From the NCBI GenBank assembly GCA_902362715.1, contig CABIXN010000005.1, forward strand, positions 68,079 to 132,078: a stretch of DNA of 64,000 bases, written 5' to 3'. Source of the DNA: Lachnospiraceae bacterium. Its GTDB lineage: Bacteria > Bacillota > Clostridia > Lachnospirales > Lachnospiraceae. The notes beneath the pieces are model-generated. The model saw only the letters and a program-made list of their open reading frames with translations, searched no databases and was not told where the DNA came from. Within the stretch, counting starts at the first letter, position 1, and each line of letters opens with the position of its first letter. The position numbers were made by a program, and so were the translations under genes. Shown here in pieces: positions 8,987 through 18,722 of the stretch.

Positions 8987-9928
8987 TTATAACCGCTCCG
9001 GAACAGGATGAAAATTTTTAAGCTCTTCTAACACCTCATCCCTGAATGGAATAGAGTTTTGAGCTCCTGGTCTGGTTACTGCAATAGATGACGCCATATT
9101 TCCAAACCTGCAGGCTTCCGAAATCTCTTTCCCTTCTGCCAGAGACACCAGAAATCCCGCATTAAAAGTATCCCCGGCTGCAGTTGTATCTACCGGACGA
9201 CATGGTCTTGTGGGATACCGCAGAGCCTGTTCATGATTTACAACCACAACCCCCTCTTCCCCGACAGTTACAAGTACATTCTGCACACCTTTTTCCAGCA
9301 GCTTTTCTGCCGCCAGACGAATCTGCTGCATATTTGTAACCGGCATACCGGTCAGCGTCATAAGTTCTGTTTCATTGGGCGTTATAAAGTACAGACCTCT
9401 CCATATATCATCAGGAAGGGAATCCGGTGCCGGTGCAGGGTTTAGAACCACTTTTTTCCCAAGCTCCTGTCCGCGTCTGACTGCATAAAATACTGCGTCG
9501 TAGGGAATCTCCATCTGAAGCAGAATATAATCACACCCTTGAAACAGCCTGTCATGTTCCTTTAGGTAGTCCACACTGCAGGCCTCGTTGGCCCCGGGCG
9601 CCACAACAATGCAGTTATTTCCTCTCTCATTAATATAAATTACTGCCGTCCCGGTAGCTCTGTCTTCACTTATGTGAAGATTTGAAACAGATACCCCTGC
9701 ATTTTTGAGCCCCTGGTACTGCATATCGCCAAAATTATCCCGGCCAATGCTTCCAAGCATAACAACCTGGCCACCCAGCTTTCCAGCTGCGCACGCCTGA
9801 TTGGCGCCCTTTCCTCCATTGGAAAAGGTAAGATTTTCTCCTAAAATCGTCTGTCCTTCTAACGGCATTTCTTTTACATGAACGGACTGATCCATATTCA
9901 AACTTCCAATAACAAGTATTTTCCCCAT
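8987..9928 (-). CDS. rbsK: Ribokinase
   Basis: This 313-residue PfkB-family sugar kinase phosphorylates ribose to ribose 5-phosphate in the cytoplasm. The N-terminal signature GSLNMDQSV is followed by NGGKGANQA, which binds sugar, and the C-terminal DTTAAGDTFNAGF carries the catalytic base and anion hole. Length and motif order match RbsK closely. No ribose transporter or LacI regulator is adjacent, so the substrate comes from family resemblance alone. GGGAGGAAAAA precedes the ATG. The Nudix gene lies 11 bases upstream on the same strand, suggesting one transcript. Confidence 0.9.
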   Translation of the reverse strand: MGKILVIGSLNMDQSVHVKEMPLEGQTILGENLTFSNGGKGANQACAAGKLGGQVVMLGSIGRDNFGDMQYQGLKNAGVSVSNLHISEDRATGTAVIYINERGNNCIVVAPGANEACSVDYLKEHDRLFQGCDYILLQMEIPYDAVFYAVRRGQELGKKVVLNPAPAPDSLPDDIWRGLYFITPNETELMTLTGMPVTNMQQIRLAAEKLLEKGVQNVLVTVGEEGVVVVNHEQALRYPTRPCRPVDTTAAGDTFNAGFLVSLAEGKEISEACRFGNMASSIAVTRPGAQNSIPFRDEVLEELKNFHPVPERL

Positions 9929-9938
9929 TTTTTCCTCC

Positions 9939-10481
9939 CTACATCTGTGATTTTAGTAACTCTAGTTCTTCTGGTACAATGCTGTGAAGAAAAGAATTAT
10001 GCTTCACTTTCTCACAGCATTCCTGATAATCCATCCACAAAACCGATTCTAGTTCTTCTTTCTGTATCCGGATTTCATCTGTCTGTATATCCTTCCATAG
10101 AACATAAATATTACTGACCTGACAATCTTTAAATGGCTTCCCGTGAAACTGTGCCTCTGTGTAAAATTTTCTCTGCCCGCAAAAAATCAGTTCTTTTGGC
10201 TGCGCTTTTATTCCCAGTTCTTCATCTAGTTCCCTCAGGGCAGATGTTAAAAAATCCATTCCCGCGGGTATATGCCCGGCACTTGAAATATCATAACAGC
10301 CCGGAAACGATTCCTTTTGCAGTCCTCTTTTCTGAAGCAGAACCTGCACACGCCCATTTTTTCTTCTCAGTATCCACACATGAGAAGTCCGGTGTCGAAG
10401 CCCCATTTTGTGAACTACAGCCCTCTCCTGTATTTCCCCGGTAGGATTCCCGTTTTTATCTACAATATCTAAAAATTCCAT
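9939..10481 (-). CDS. Nudix hydrolase (isopentenyl-diphosphate isomerase-like subgroup)
   Basis: The 180-residue protein has a complete Nudix box: GHIPAGMDFLTSALRELDEELGI fits the GX5EX7REUXEEXGU pattern. The N-terminus (MEFLDIVDKNGNPTG) is typical of the YfcD/IDI-like Nudix subgroup of about 180 residues, whose substrates are mostly unknown nucleoside diphosphate derivatives. The short strand motif HRTSHVWI also occurs in that subgroup. Its stop lies 11 bases before rbsK. True IDI activity is unlikely to be provable from sequence. Confidence 0.85.
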   Translation of the reverse strand: MEFLDIVDKNGNPTGEIQERAVVHKMGLRHRTSHVWILRRKNGRVQVLLQKRGLQKESFPGCYDISSAGHIPAGMDFLTSALRELDEELGIKAQPKELIFCGQRKFYTEAQFHGKPFKDCQVSNIYVLWKDIQTDEIRIQKEELESVLWMDYQECCEKVKHNSFLHSIVPEELELLKSQM

Positions 10482-10578
10482 ATTTTCTTCCTGCCAATTT
10501 TATATTAAACTAATGTTATTCTAACTGATTCTGTCAAAAAAACCAATCACTGTTTACCACAATTTGGAGGTATTTATC

Positions 10579-11055
10579 ATGAAATTGTTAATATTATCTG
10601 ATTCACACAGAAATATTCAAAATATGGTTCAGGCAGTCCGGCTGGAGGAGCCTGATCTTATGATACATCTGGGGGACCATTATCAGGATGCCATGGAATT
10701 AAAACGCCTGTTTTCAGACATTCCCTTAGAAGCAGTTGCTGGAAACTGCGATTTTGGCCAAAAACCTAGCGAAAAGCTGATTACAGTACATAAAAAACAG
10801 ATACTTCTCTGTCACGGACATAATCAGCATGTAAAATGCGGGCTTTTAAATCTGGAATATGCCGCCAGAGAAAAACAGGCTGATATTGTCCTGTTCGGCC
10901 ACACACACCGGATCTTTTGTGAACAGCACAATCAGCTGGCTATACTAAATCCCGGCAGTATCGGTGATCCAAGATACCCCGGCAGGCCCTCTTACGGCCT
11001 GGTTTTCATAGAAGAAGACAGCATTTTTTTGCAAACTCAGTTTCTATCTCTGTAA
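10579..11055 (+). CDS. YfcE/MJ0936-family metallophosphoesterase
   Basis: This 158-residue phosphodiesterase has the calcineurin-like metal ligands of the small YfcE family: SDSHRN, HLGDH, GNCD, CHGHN and FGHTH. Members hydrolyse model phosphodiesters, and the physiological substrate is unclear. The ATG at 10579 has GGAGG eight bases upstream; a TTG at 10564 in frame is rejected because it overlaps the site. dinB follows after 20 bases on the same strand. The gene is divergent from the Nudix gene. Confidence 0.88.
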   Translation: MKLLILSDSHRNIQNMVQAVRLEEPDLMIHLGDHYQDAMELKRLFSDIPLEAVAGNCDFGQKPSEKLITVHKKQILLCHGHNQHVKCGLLNLEYAAREKQADIVLFGHTHRIFCEQHNQLAILNPGSIGDPRYPGRPSYGLVFIEEDSIFLQTQFLSL

Positions 11056-11075
11056 AACTGTACAAAGGAGCTTTT

Positions 11076-12314
11076 ATGTCTGATCTGATCTTTCACATTG
11101 ATGTTAATTCCGCTTACTTAAGCTGGAGTTCCGTTGAAAAACTAAAAAAGGGAAGTCTTGTTGATCTTAGAACCGTGCCTTCTATTATTGGCGGAGACCG
11201 AAAAAGCAGACACGGTGTCGTTCTGGCAAAGTCCATTCCCGCAAAAAAATTTGGAATACAGACCGGTGAACCTGTTGCAGCAGCTTTACGCAAATGCCCC
11301 ACACTGATCATAGAACCGCCGGATCACAACATGTACCGGACATACAGCAAACGGCTTACAGAGTATCTATACTCCATCACTCCTGACATTGAACAAGTAT
11401 CCATTGATGAGTGCTATTTAAATTTTGCCCCGATTTCCCATAATTATCCTTCCTCCCAGATAGCTGCCGAAAAAATCAGAAAAGAAATCCGTACCCAGAT
11501 GGGATTTACTGTAAATATCGGTATTTCCTCAAAAAAAGTGCTTGCTAAAATGGCCAGCGATTTTGAAAAACCGGATAAAACCCACACCCTGTTTCCGGAC
11601 GAAATTCAGACAAAAATGTGGCCTCTGCCTGTAGAACACCTTTTTATGGTGGGCCGTACCTCCGCCTTAAAGCTTCATACAATGGGCATCCACACCATCG
11701 GCAGCCTGGCAGCTGCCGACCTAGAACTTTTAACTTCTGTGTTTAAAAGCCACGGCCGGCTTATATGGGAGTATGCAAACGGTATTGACAACAGTTTTGT
11801 TGATCCAGAAACACACCAGGCAAAGGGAATCGGAAATTCAACAACGCTGTCTGAGGATGCCCGGACAATGGAAGAAATCGAAACGGTTCTTGGCAGACTT
11901 TCTGAAAAAGTTTCCCTGAGACTTCGCAAAGCCGGCCAGCTGGCCGGGACACTGACCGTTGAAATAAAGTACCATACGTTTCAGTCAGCCTCCCGTCAGA
12001 TGCAGCTTCTTACTCCTTCAAACAGCAGTCAGGATATTTACCGGACCGCCAGACAGCTGGCCGGGCAGCTATGGAACGGATCTCCAGTACGCCTCCTTGG
12101 GATTCGCAGTTCAAAGCTTACCGATGCATCCCAGCCGCTGCAGATGTCAATTTTTGATTTGAATCTTTCAGGCAGCCAAACATCTTCTGCCGTCTCCGGG
12201 AAGGATACAGCCGGTAAATTCCAGAAGCTGGATGCCGCCCTGGATCAAATACGACAAAAATACGGACCTGATTCTGTCAAACGGGCCAGTTCCATAAAAA
12301 AGAACCTTCCCTGA
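11076..12314 (+). CDS. dinB: Y-family DNA polymerase (DNA polymerase IV-like)
   Basis: This 412-residue translesion polymerase has the palm metal ligands D9 (HIDVNSAY) and D111/E112 (SIDECYL), a conserved KVLAKMASDFEKP stretch, a helix-hairpin-helix thumb region and a little-finger domain. It inserts nucleotides opposite damaged bases and is error prone. CAAAGGAG lies before the ATG. It follows the phosphodiesterase gene closely and ends in the second copy of the palindromic repeat, whose T-tailed hairpin probably terminates it. nfo and xth, also repair genes, follow 900 bases on. No LexA-type box was recognised upstream. Confidence 0.92.
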   Translation: MSDLIFHIDVNSAYLSWSSVEKLKKGSLVDLRTVPSIIGGDRKSRHGVVLAKSIPAKKFGIQTGEPVAAALRKCPTLIIEPPDHNMYRTYSKRLTEYLYSITPDIEQVSIDECYLNFAPISHNYPSSQIAAEKIRKEIRTQMGFTVNIGISSKKVLAKMASDFEKPDKTHTLFPDEIQTKMWPLPVEHLFMVGRTSALKLHTMGIHTIGSLAAADLELLTSVFKSHGRLIWEYANGIDNSFVDPETHQAKGIGNSTTLSEDARTMEEIETVLGRLSEKVSLRLRKAGQLAGTLTVEIKYHTFQSASRQMQLLTPSNSSQDIYRTARQLAGQLWNGSPVRLLGIRSSKLTDASQPLQMSIFDLNLSGSQTSSAVSGKDTAGKFQKLDAALDQIRQKYGPDSVKRASSIKKNLP

Positions 12315-12318
12315 CATT

Positions 12319-12417
12319 CCGCCGCAGTGCGATCATCAGCGGAGCGTTTTTTTGCTCTATAGGAATCGGTACTTTTCAGCTTTATCACAACACAGTATTT
12401 CCTATAGAGCAAAAAAA
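12319..12417. repeat. Palindromic repeat element, copy 2 (with terminator hairpin)
   Basis: This is the second copy of the 97-99 base element. The CCGCCGCAG hairpin with T7 comes first. GCTCTATAGGAA at 12354-12365 then pairs with TTCCTATAGAGC at 12399-12410, and with its T7 and A7 flanks it gives a stem of about 19 base pairs. It begins five bases after the dinB stop. Differences from copy 1 are a few bases, mainly in the first loop. Confidence 0.88.
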
Positions 12418-12460
12418 TCCGGACCGCCAGTAAATATCAACTGACGGCCCGGATTTTTTT
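12411..12460. terminator. Bidirectional terminator between dinB and the Lys/Ala-rich protein gene
   Basis: AAATCCGGACCGCCAGT and ACTGACGGCCCGGATTT form a long stem with A and T runs on both outer sides. It can terminate both the plus transcript of dinB and the minus transcript of the gene ending at 12481. Confidence 0.85.
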
Positions 12461-12480
12461 ACGATTACCGATACCTGATT

Positions 12481-12939
12481 CTAAAGATCAATTTTTCCTG
12501 TATATTCACCATTTATCACATAATAAGCGGCATTTTCTTCCGGTTTCATATATAAATCCATTTTTTTTGCAGCAATATCTTCATACATAGAACGAAACTG
12601 CTCTAGGACTTTCTGAGAAACTTCCTCCTGGGAAATTTCTTTTCCTTCATATTGAAGATATACTTTTGTCACCGGTTTCCTCATTCTGACAGCTGCCTTC
12701 TTAGCAGTTTTAGCCAGCTCCACTGTACTTTCCGATGCACTCTCAGCCAGCTTTACAGCTCCCTTTTTCGCACTTTTAGCCAGCTCCGCTGTTCCTTCCG
12801 ATGCATTTTCTGCAAACTTTTCCACTTCTTTTTTCGCTGCTTTTGCTCTCTTTACAGTTTCTTTTTTAATTACAGACGCTTTTTTCTTCGCGTCCTCTTT
12901 TATTTCATCCATTCTGGTTTTTGTTTTTTTCTCTTCCAT
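12481..12939 (-). CDS. Lys/Ala-rich helical protein with C-terminal DUF6465-like domain
   Basis: The first 95 residues of this 152-residue protein are Lys-, Ala- and Glu-rich and predicted helical. A unit of about 20 residues appears twice (TAELAKSAKKGAVKLAES and TVELAKTAKKAAVRM). This composition resembles histone-like or phasin-like proteins. The last 55 residues (from VYLQYEGKEIS to the end) look like the DUF6465 domain found in Lachnospiraceae, of unknown function. GGAGGGAGAAACAG precedes the ATG. No membrane segment or signal peptide is present. A role in nucleic-acid or envelope binding is only inference. Confidence 0.65.
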   Translation of the reverse strand: MEEKKTKTRMDEIKEDAKKKASVIKKETVKRAKAAKKEVEKFAENASEGTAELAKSAKKGAVKLAESASESTVELAKTAKKAAVRMRKPVTKVYLQYEGKEISQEEVSQKVLEQFRSMYEDIAAKKMDLYMKPEENAAYYVINGEYTGKIDL

Positions 12940-13231
12940 CTGTTTCTCCCTCCTGACAAAAGACTATAGATTCCAGAACTTCAAAATCCATAATGTCTTA
13001 AATTAATAATTTCTTCCGGAAATATCTTCTCCATATTTCTGAACCCATTGTAGTCACTTTCAGAAACTATGTCAAGAGTTACTATTTTCAGTGCCTGTCC
13101 CTTTATTCTGCACAAAGCTGTTCTTTTGTTTTTTTGTTTGTACTGTACCTAAGGTGCTGCTTTGTGATATACTTCACTTAATTGTCATTCCAAAAGCAGC
13201 AGACAAACCACATTAAAAATAAAGGAGCATT

Positions 13232-14098
13232 ATGTTAAAAATAGGATCCCATATTGGCATGTCCGGCAAGGACATGCTGCTAAACTCAGCTAAAGAAGCT
13301 GCCGGATACGGCGCTAATACATTTATGGTATATACCGGCGCTCCTCAAAACACCAGAAGAAAGGATATCAGCCAATTGAATATCCCTGAAGCCTGGAACT
13401 ATATGAAGGAACATCAGATAGAAGAGCTTGTTATCCATGCACCTTATATTATCAATCTTGGAAACGCCGTGAAACCGGAAACCTTTACACTGGCCGTTGA
13501 TTTCCTGGCCCTTGAGCTGGAACGCAGTACAGCTATGGGCAGTCATATTCTGATCCTGCATCCCGGAGCCCATGTAGGAGCCGGAACCCAGGCGGGAACA
13601 AAAAAAATCATCGAAGGATTAAATGCCGTACTAACAGCCGATACTCCGTGCATGATTGCACTGGAAACTATGGCGGGCAAGGGAAGTGAAATCGGCCGAA
13701 GCTTTGAAGAACTGGCCGCAATATATGACGGTGTTGTACACAATGATAAACTCCGGGTATGTTTTGACACCTGTCATACCCATGACGCCGGGTATGATAT
13801 TATTCATGATTTTGACGGGGTCATAAACCACTTTGACAGCCTCATCGGAAAAGATCAGATCTCTGTGTTTCACATCAATGACAGTAAAAATATATGTGGA
13901 GCTCATAAGGACCGGCACGCAAACATCGGTAAAGGAGAAATTGGCTTTGAAGCATTAAACTACATTGTACATCATCCGGATTTTGAACGTGTCCCCAAAA
14001 TATTGGAAACCCCTTATATTCCGGATCCGGATAATCCAAAAAAATCTTATCCCCCCTATAAAGATGAGATTGCATGGCTGAGAAAGGAGCACATATGA
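13232..14098 (+). CDS. nfo: Deoxyribonuclease IV (AP endonuclease)
   Basis: The 288-residue protein belongs to the endonuclease IV family, a TIM barrel with three zinc ions that cuts 5' to abasic sites in base excision repair. It starts with [10 protein letters not shown] and has [33 protein letters not shown] and HINDSKN with the [13 protein letters not shown] ending. These supply the His, Glu and Asp ligands in the expected order. AAAGGAG precedes the ATG. The stop TGA overlaps the xth ATG (ATGA), so the two repair enzymes are translationally coupled. Confidence 0.94.
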   Translation: MLKIGSHIGMSGKDMLLNSAKEAAGYGANTFMVYTGAPQNTRRKDISQLNIPEAWNYMKEHQIEELVIHAPYIINLGNAVKPETFTLAVDFLALELERSTAMGSHILILHPGAHVGAGTQAGTKKIIEGLNAVLTADTPCMIALETMAGKGSEIGRSFEELAAIYDGVVHNDKLRVCFDTCHTHDAGYDIIHDFDGVINHFDSLIGKDQISVFHINDSKNICGAHKDRHANIGKGEIGFEALNYIVHHPDFERVPKILETPYIPDPDNPKKSYPPYKDEIAWLRKEHI

Positions 14099-14850
14099 AA
14101 CTTATTTCCTGGAATGTAAACGGGCTGCGCGCCTGTGTCAATAAAGGCTTTCTTGAATATTTCCACGAAGCAGATGCCGATATATTCTGTATTCAGGAAT
14201 CTAAACTCCAGGAGGGTCAGATTCAGCTTGACCTTCCCGGCTATTATCAATATTGGAATTATGCTGAAAAAAAGGGGTATTCCGGCACTGCTGTTTTCAG
14301 CCGTCAGAAACCGCTTCAGGTTCTGTATGGCATACAGGAAGAAAGGCATGACAAAGAGGGCCGCGTGATCACACTGGAATTTGAGACCTTTTATTTTGTA
14401 ACCTGCTATACCCCCAACTCGCAAAACGAGCTTGCAAGACTTGACTACCGCATGGACTGGGAAGACAGCTTCCGCAGCTATCTTTTGCTGCTGAATGAAA
14501 AAAAACCAGTTATTCTCTGCGGTGATCTAAATGTTGCTCATAAAGAAATTGACTTAAAAAATCCTAAGACAAACCGGAAAAATGCCGGTTTTACAGATGA
14601 AGAACGAGAAAAAATGACCCTTTTACTGGACAGCGGTTTTATTGACACATTCCGCTATTTTTATCCGGAGCAGGAACAGATCTATTCCTGGTGGTCTTAC
14701 CGTTTTAAAGCAAGAGAAAAGAATGCCGGATGGCGGATTGACTATTTTATCACTTCAGAATCTCTGAAAGAAAGTCTGAAAGATGCCAAAATCCATACCG
14801 ACATCTTCGGTTCGGACCACTGTCCTGTAGAACTGGATATTGAATTGTAA
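14095..14850 (+). CDS. xth: Exodeoxyribonuclease III
   Basis: This 251-residue enzyme is a second, unrelated AP endonuclease and 3'-exonuclease. It shows the EEP-family motifs [20 protein letters not shown] (metal-binding Glu), CGDLNVAH, the WSYR motif and the terminal GSDHCPVEL. The ATG at 14095 is chosen because GAAAGGAG lies upstream and it gives the canonical N-terminus. It overlaps the nfo stop by four bases. Having both AP endonucleases in one transcript, close to dinB, suggests a base-damage repair unit. Confidence 0.94.
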   Translation: MKLISWNVNGLRACVNKGFLEYFHEADADIFCIQESKLQEGQIQLDLPGYYQYWNYAEKKGYSGTAVFSRQKPLQVLYGIQEERHDKEGRVITLEFETFYFVTCYTPNSQNELARLDYRMDWEDSFRSYLLLLNEKKPVILCGDLNVAHKEIDLKNPKTNRKNAGFTDEEREKMTLLLDSGFIDTFRYFYPEQEQIYSWWSYRFKAREKNAGWRIDYFITSESLKESLKDAKIHTDIFGSDHCPVELDIEL

Positions 14851-14858
14851 TTATTTAC

Positions 14859-14880
14859 TGCCCCGGCATCCCGCGGGGCA
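14859..14880. terminator. Hairpin between the convergent xth and glpK genes
   Basis: TGCCCCG and CGGGGCA form a seven-base-pair GC-rich stem in the 32-base gap between the two stops. The T tract is short, so efficiency is uncertain. Confidence 0.55.
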
Positions 14881-14882
14881 TT

Positions 14883-16385
14883 CTAGCTGTTTTCTTCCTG
14901 TGCCCAGAACAGAGCGCAGGAAACGGCCCGCCTCCATCCTTTCAGCAGATCATCACGATCTGCTGATTTCATATTCGGTGTAAACTTACAATTCAGCTGC
15001 CAGTTAGCCCGAATATCACTCTTACTTTTCCAGTATCCCACTGCCAGACCAGCAAGATAGGCTGCTCCCAAAGCAGTGGTTTCAATACAATCCGGCCGGT
15101 ATACGGGGCTTCCTGTAATATCTGCCTGAAACTGCATCAGAAAGTTATTTGCACTGGCGCCTCCATCTACTTTCAGTCTGTCTAATGCTACTCCTGCCTC
15201 TTCTCTCATAGCCTCTATTACATCCCGCACCTGATAGGCTACCGATTCCAATGTAGCACGAATAAGATGTTCCTTTAATGTTCCTCTGCTGATACCAACA
15301 ATGGTTCCTCTGGCATCCGGATTCCAGTAAGGTGCTCCCATCCCGGAAAATGCCGGAACAATATAAACCCCGTTGCTATCTTTTACTCTCCTGGCAAAGC
15401 TTTCCGACTGCTCTGACTGTTGGAAAAGTTTCATTCCGTCTCTTAACCACTGCACCGCAGAACCTCCCGCAAATACACTCCCTTCTAGAGCATATTGAAT
15501 AGAATCACCATCACAGGCAGCAATGGTCGTCAAAAGGCCATGTCCGGATACAATTCTGTCCGCACCAGTATTCATCAGCAAAAAACATCCTGTGCCATAG
15601 GTGTTTTTTATTTCCCCTTTTTCAAAACAGCACTGCCCAAACAATGCTGCCTGCTGATCTCCCGCTGCGCCGGCAATGGGAATACCTGCTCCCATTAAAT
15701 CTGCATCGGTATATCCGTAAATGCTGCTGGATTTTCTTACCTGTGGCAGCATACTTTCAGGTATCCTGAAATAATTCAGCAGTTTCTTATCCCAGCACAG
15801 CTTCTCTATATCAAAAAGCATCGTTCTGGATGCATTTGTATAATCGGTTACATGAACGCGGCCCTTTGTCAGTTTCCAGATCAGCCAAGTATCCACGGTT
15901 CCAAACAGCAGATTTCCCTGCTCCGCTTCTTCTCGTGCCCCAGGTACATGATCTAGAATCCAGGATATTTTGGCTGCACTAAAATAAGCATCCGGAATCA
16001 GTCCTGTTCTGGAAGTAACGTAAGAAGCCAGCCCGTCCCGGCACAGCTGTTCAATCTGTCCGGCCGTCCTTCTGCACTGCCATACAATGGCATTATAAAC
16101 CGGTTCTCCTGTATAACGGTTCCAGACAATGGTCGTTTCTCTCTGATTGGTAATTCCAATACCCAAAATCTGCCCGGAACTAATATCTCTTGCCGCCTGA
16201 GCCTCCTTAAGAACCGCATACTGCGAAGCCCAGATCTCCTTTGGATCCTGCTCTACCCACCCCGGCTTTGGGTAAATCTGTTTTACTTCTTTTTGCGCTT
16301 TGCTGATAACTGTTCCTTTTCGATCAAATAATATACATCTAGAACTGGTAGTACCCTGATCCAGGGCCATGATATAATCCTTCAT
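14883..16385 (-). CDS. glpK: Glycerol kinase
   Basis: The 500-residue FGGY-family kinase makes glycerol 3-phosphate from glycerol and [14 protein letters not shown] is the N-terminal phosphate-binding signature. The FGGY signature region [26 protein letters not shown], the [14 protein letters not shown] segment, [12 protein letters not shown] and the C-terminal [18 protein letters not shown] are all in place. The start at 16385 gives the usual length, with AAAGGAG 13 bases upstream. A longer in-frame start at 16448 would overlap the upstream methyltransferase gene. No glycerol facilitator or GlpD is adjacent. It appears to be the last gene of a three-gene minus-strand unit. Confidence 0.95.
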   Translation of the reverse strand: MKDYIMALDQGTTSSRCILFDRKGTVISKAQKEVKQIYPKPGWVEQDPKEIWASQYAVLKEAQAARDISSGQILGIGITNQRETTIVWNRYTGEPVYNAIVWQCRRTAGQIEQLCRDGLASYVTSRTGLIPDAYFSAAKISWILDHVPGAREEAEQGNLLFGTVDTWLIWKLTKGRVHVTDYTNASRTMLFDIEKLCWDKKLLNYFRIPESMLPQVRKSSSIYGYTDADLMGAGIPIAGAAGDQQAALFGQCCFEKGEIKNTYGTGCFLLMNTGADRIVSGHGLLTTIAACDGDSIQYALEGSVFAGGSAVQWLRDGMKLFQQSEQSESFARRVKDSNGVYIVPAFSGMGAPYWNPDARGTIVGISRGTLKEHLIRATLESVAYQVRDVIEAMREEAGVALDRLKVDGGASANNFLMQFQADITGSPVYRPDCIETTALGAAYLAGLAVGYWKSKSDIRANWQLNCKFTPNMKSADRDDLLKGWRRAVSCALFWAQEENS

Positions 16386-16404
16386 AAGTCTTTCGGCTGC
16401 TCCT

Positions 16405-17883
16405 TTACCGATAGGTAATAATAAATACATACGTTTTATTTTTTTCACTTATACAGTATTCCCGTTCCAGATGGAACTGATTTCTTAAACGAATCTGTTT
16501 TTTTACAAATCCAATCTCACCGGAATACATAACAATCGTGCCATTTTTCTTAACCAATTCTGATGCCCGCGTAAAAAACATTTCGTATAGCTTTTCCAGT
16601 CTTTCATAAGACATGGAGCCTTTCACCGGCATATCTGTAATAATTTCATCAAATAAATATTCATGCCTGAAATCCGAAAAATCACGATTAATATAATTTA
16701 TGTTCATCCCGGCAATTCTGGTGTTAGCCCGGGCTTTTTCTACTGCCTCCCCAAAGATATCCAGGCCATAGCTGTCTCTTGCCGGTTCTAAATAATTCCG
16801 CTCTATCAGCATGGTTCCCACACCACAGAACGGATCAAGAACCTGTCCGTGTTCTGTCAGATAATTCTTTGCAAGAGCCAGAATCCCTGCTGCCGCAAAG
16901 GGCTGCATCCCCGCTGAAATATGATATCTGCGGTATGCAAACCGGGTATCTGGTATCGTCAAAAGCTTCACACACGGATAAAAGCTCCCCTCTTTATTCT
17001 GAATCAGACGGATCTCTATTTCGTAATGAGAGGCCGAATTAATCAGCTGTCTTTCAAACAGTTCTTCTAGCTGCGCCGCCGCCTTTTTTGAAAACCTGCT
17101 TCGCTCCTCTAAACTCATTGGACCGGTAACACCAAGGCGGAAATAATACGGACCGTCTTCTTTGTGATTCTCTTTAAGAATCTGCTTAAGATCTGACTGA
17201 TACAGCCATTTAGCAATTTCGTCAGCATCTCTGGGCAGTTCTTTTTCTCCGTGAATAACAAAAAGCAGTTCTTTAAATGTTCTGATTTTAAGAATCTGCT
17301 TAAGATCACAGGTCTTCGTTCGAAGACCCGCCCCGGTTTTCACCGTCTGGCTTCCGGTAACCTGGGCAGCTGTAAGGTCTCGAAATGCCGGTATTGTAGT
17401 TAAAATTACTTCATTCATCCTCTGCCAGCCCTGAAACGTATGCTTTTTCACACCTTCCACAGATAAGATCAGCTGCTGAAGCTCTCTCATTTCATTTTGT
17501 ATATGTTTCTTTTCTTCAATCTCACAGCTCTTTTGGGAAAGTTCCTGCAGACGCTTTTTAAAAAGCTCTAGATACTCCTGACAGGGAAGCTCACCCAGCG
17601 CCCTTAGATATTCAGCCCGTACAAACATGGTCTCTTCTGCTTCATATGCATCCACAAGTACATCCACAGCATCCGCACAATGTACAATCCCCAGGATGCT
17701 TGCAGCATTTTTTCGTATTTTGGGATCTTCTTCCACAAGAAGCTTCATGATAAAATCACAGCATCCATCTGTCAGTTTCTGAAACTGCTTTTTTCCGTTT
17801 TCTGTTTTCAATTCCTGCTTTAGTGTAATTAAATTCTCTCTTATATTTTCTTTGTTTAAAATATTTTCATATTCTTTTCTCAT
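16405..17883 (-). CDS. HEAT-repeat plus THUMP-type RNA methyltransferase
   Basis: This 492-residue protein has an unusual layout. Residues 1-150 are helical with a HEAT-like repeat ([28 protein letters not shown]). The centre resembles a THUMP-type RNA-binding region. The C-terminal 170 residues form a Rossmann methyltransferase with motif [13 protein letters not shown]. Motif IV, normally DPPY or NPPY, reads TDMPVKG here. Relatives (RlmL/TrmN/Trm14) make N2-methylguanosine in rRNA or tRNA, but the target of this one is unknown. It overlaps the amidase gene by four bases and precedes glpK by 19. Confidence 0.72.
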   Translation of the reverse strand: MRKEYENILNKENIRENLITLKQELKTENGKKQFQKLTDGCCDFIMKLLVEEDPKIRKNAASILGIVHCADAVDVLVDAYEAEETMFVRAEYLRALGELPCQEYLELFKKRLQELSQKSCEIEEKKHIQNEMRELQQLILSVEGVKKHTFQGWQRMNEVILTTIPAFRDLTAAQVTGSQTVKTGAGLRTKTCDLKQILKIRTFKELLFVIHGEKELPRDADEIAKWLYQSDLKQILKENHKEDGPYYFRLGVTGPMSLEERSRFSKKAAAQLEELFERQLINSASHYEIEIRLIQNKEGSFYPCVKLLTIPDTRFAYRRYHISAGMQPFAAAGILALAKNYLTEHGQVLDPFCGVGTMLIERNYLEPARDSYGLDIFGEAVEKARANTRIAGMNINYINRDFSDFRHEYLFDEIITDMPVKGSMSYERLEKLYEMFFTRASELVKKNGTIVMYSGEIGFVKKQIRLRNQFHLEREYCISEKNKTYVFIITYR

Positions 17884-18551
17884 GATCTTTTTCTTCCGTC
17901 ACTTTTCCATTTCTCAGTATAGTTTTCTACATCCTGTTTAAACTGCTCCCATGCATCCTCATGTTCCACAAAATACAGCGGACACTTTTTCCCTGTCACA
18001 TCATAATGCCGAATCACATCATCTGCAGACAGTTGAAACTTTCCGCACAGCCAGGCGGTAAGGTGCACCAGACTGTTATATGTTTTCTTATTAAATTTTC
18101 CGTCTTCCTTTTCATGGCAGCACTCTATTGCAATGGTATCTGTATTTCTTCCATTAGACGCATATGCGATCTCAGCCGTTGGAATGCATTGAACAATTTC
18201 GCCGTCTATTCCAACGATAAAATGTGAACTTGCTTTTGTAATTTTGGAATCTTTCAGTCCTTCAAAATAATCCCGGTTCTGCATCGCTGTACTTCCCGGA
18301 TTGGCAGTATAATGAATCACAATCCCTTTTACTTTTGCCATGGCAATCCCGGGTCTTGAGTAAGGATTTACCGTCAGCAGTTCCACATCGTAATCAGGAG
18401 CTTCCTCTACTGCATCTAGCGCATCTAATCTGCCTTCCCTGAACTGATTGATCTTTACAATACTGACAACAATCAACACAAGAAGCACAACACAGCCCAG
18501 GAAGCGGCCGGCCGCCTTCTTTTTTCCTTTTTTTCTGTAACTACCTGTCAT
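17880..18551 (-). CDS. Membrane-anchored N-acetylmuramoyl-L-alanine amidase (PGRP fold)
   Basis: The 223-residue protein has a basic N-terminus and one membrane segment at about residues 16-34, so the catalytic domain lies outside the membrane. The amidase_2 zinc ligands are visible: H in VIHYTANPG, H in IRHYDVTG and C in KKCPLYF, with an ECCHEKEDG stretch between them. It should cleave the lactyl amide between MurNAc and the stem peptide. It overlaps the downstream methyltransferase by four bases (ATGA). The upstream gap to the beta-helix protein gene is about 170 bases. Confidence 0.87.
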   Translation of the reverse strand: MTGSYRKKGKKKAAGRFLGCVVLLVLIVVSIVKINQFREGRLDALDAVEEAPDYDVELLTVNPYSRPGIAMAKVKGIVIHYTANPGSTAMQNRDYFEGLKDSKITKASSHFIVGIDGEIVQCIPTAEIAYASNGRNTDTIAIECCHEKEDGKFNKKTYNSLVHLTAWLCGKFQLSADDVIRHYDVTGKKCPLYFVEHEDAWEQFKQDVENYTEKWKSDGRKRS

Positions 18552-18722
18552 GCCGGATGAGGCACCTCTTTTCTTTTGAATTTATTTATAATACCAGAGT
18601 ACTATGCCTGTATCATACGATACAAAACCATCATTTCAGCATCTCTGTCATCCGTTTTTTTTAAATCCATTATAGTATAGCATAGCAAAATCTGAAATCC
18701 AATGAAAGTTTCACAAGGCTCA

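Noticed and set aside
13000..13231. Regulatory site upstream of nfo
   Set aside because: The stretch is AT-rich with a TGATATACTT-like -10 candidate but no -35 box at proper spacing and no dyad.
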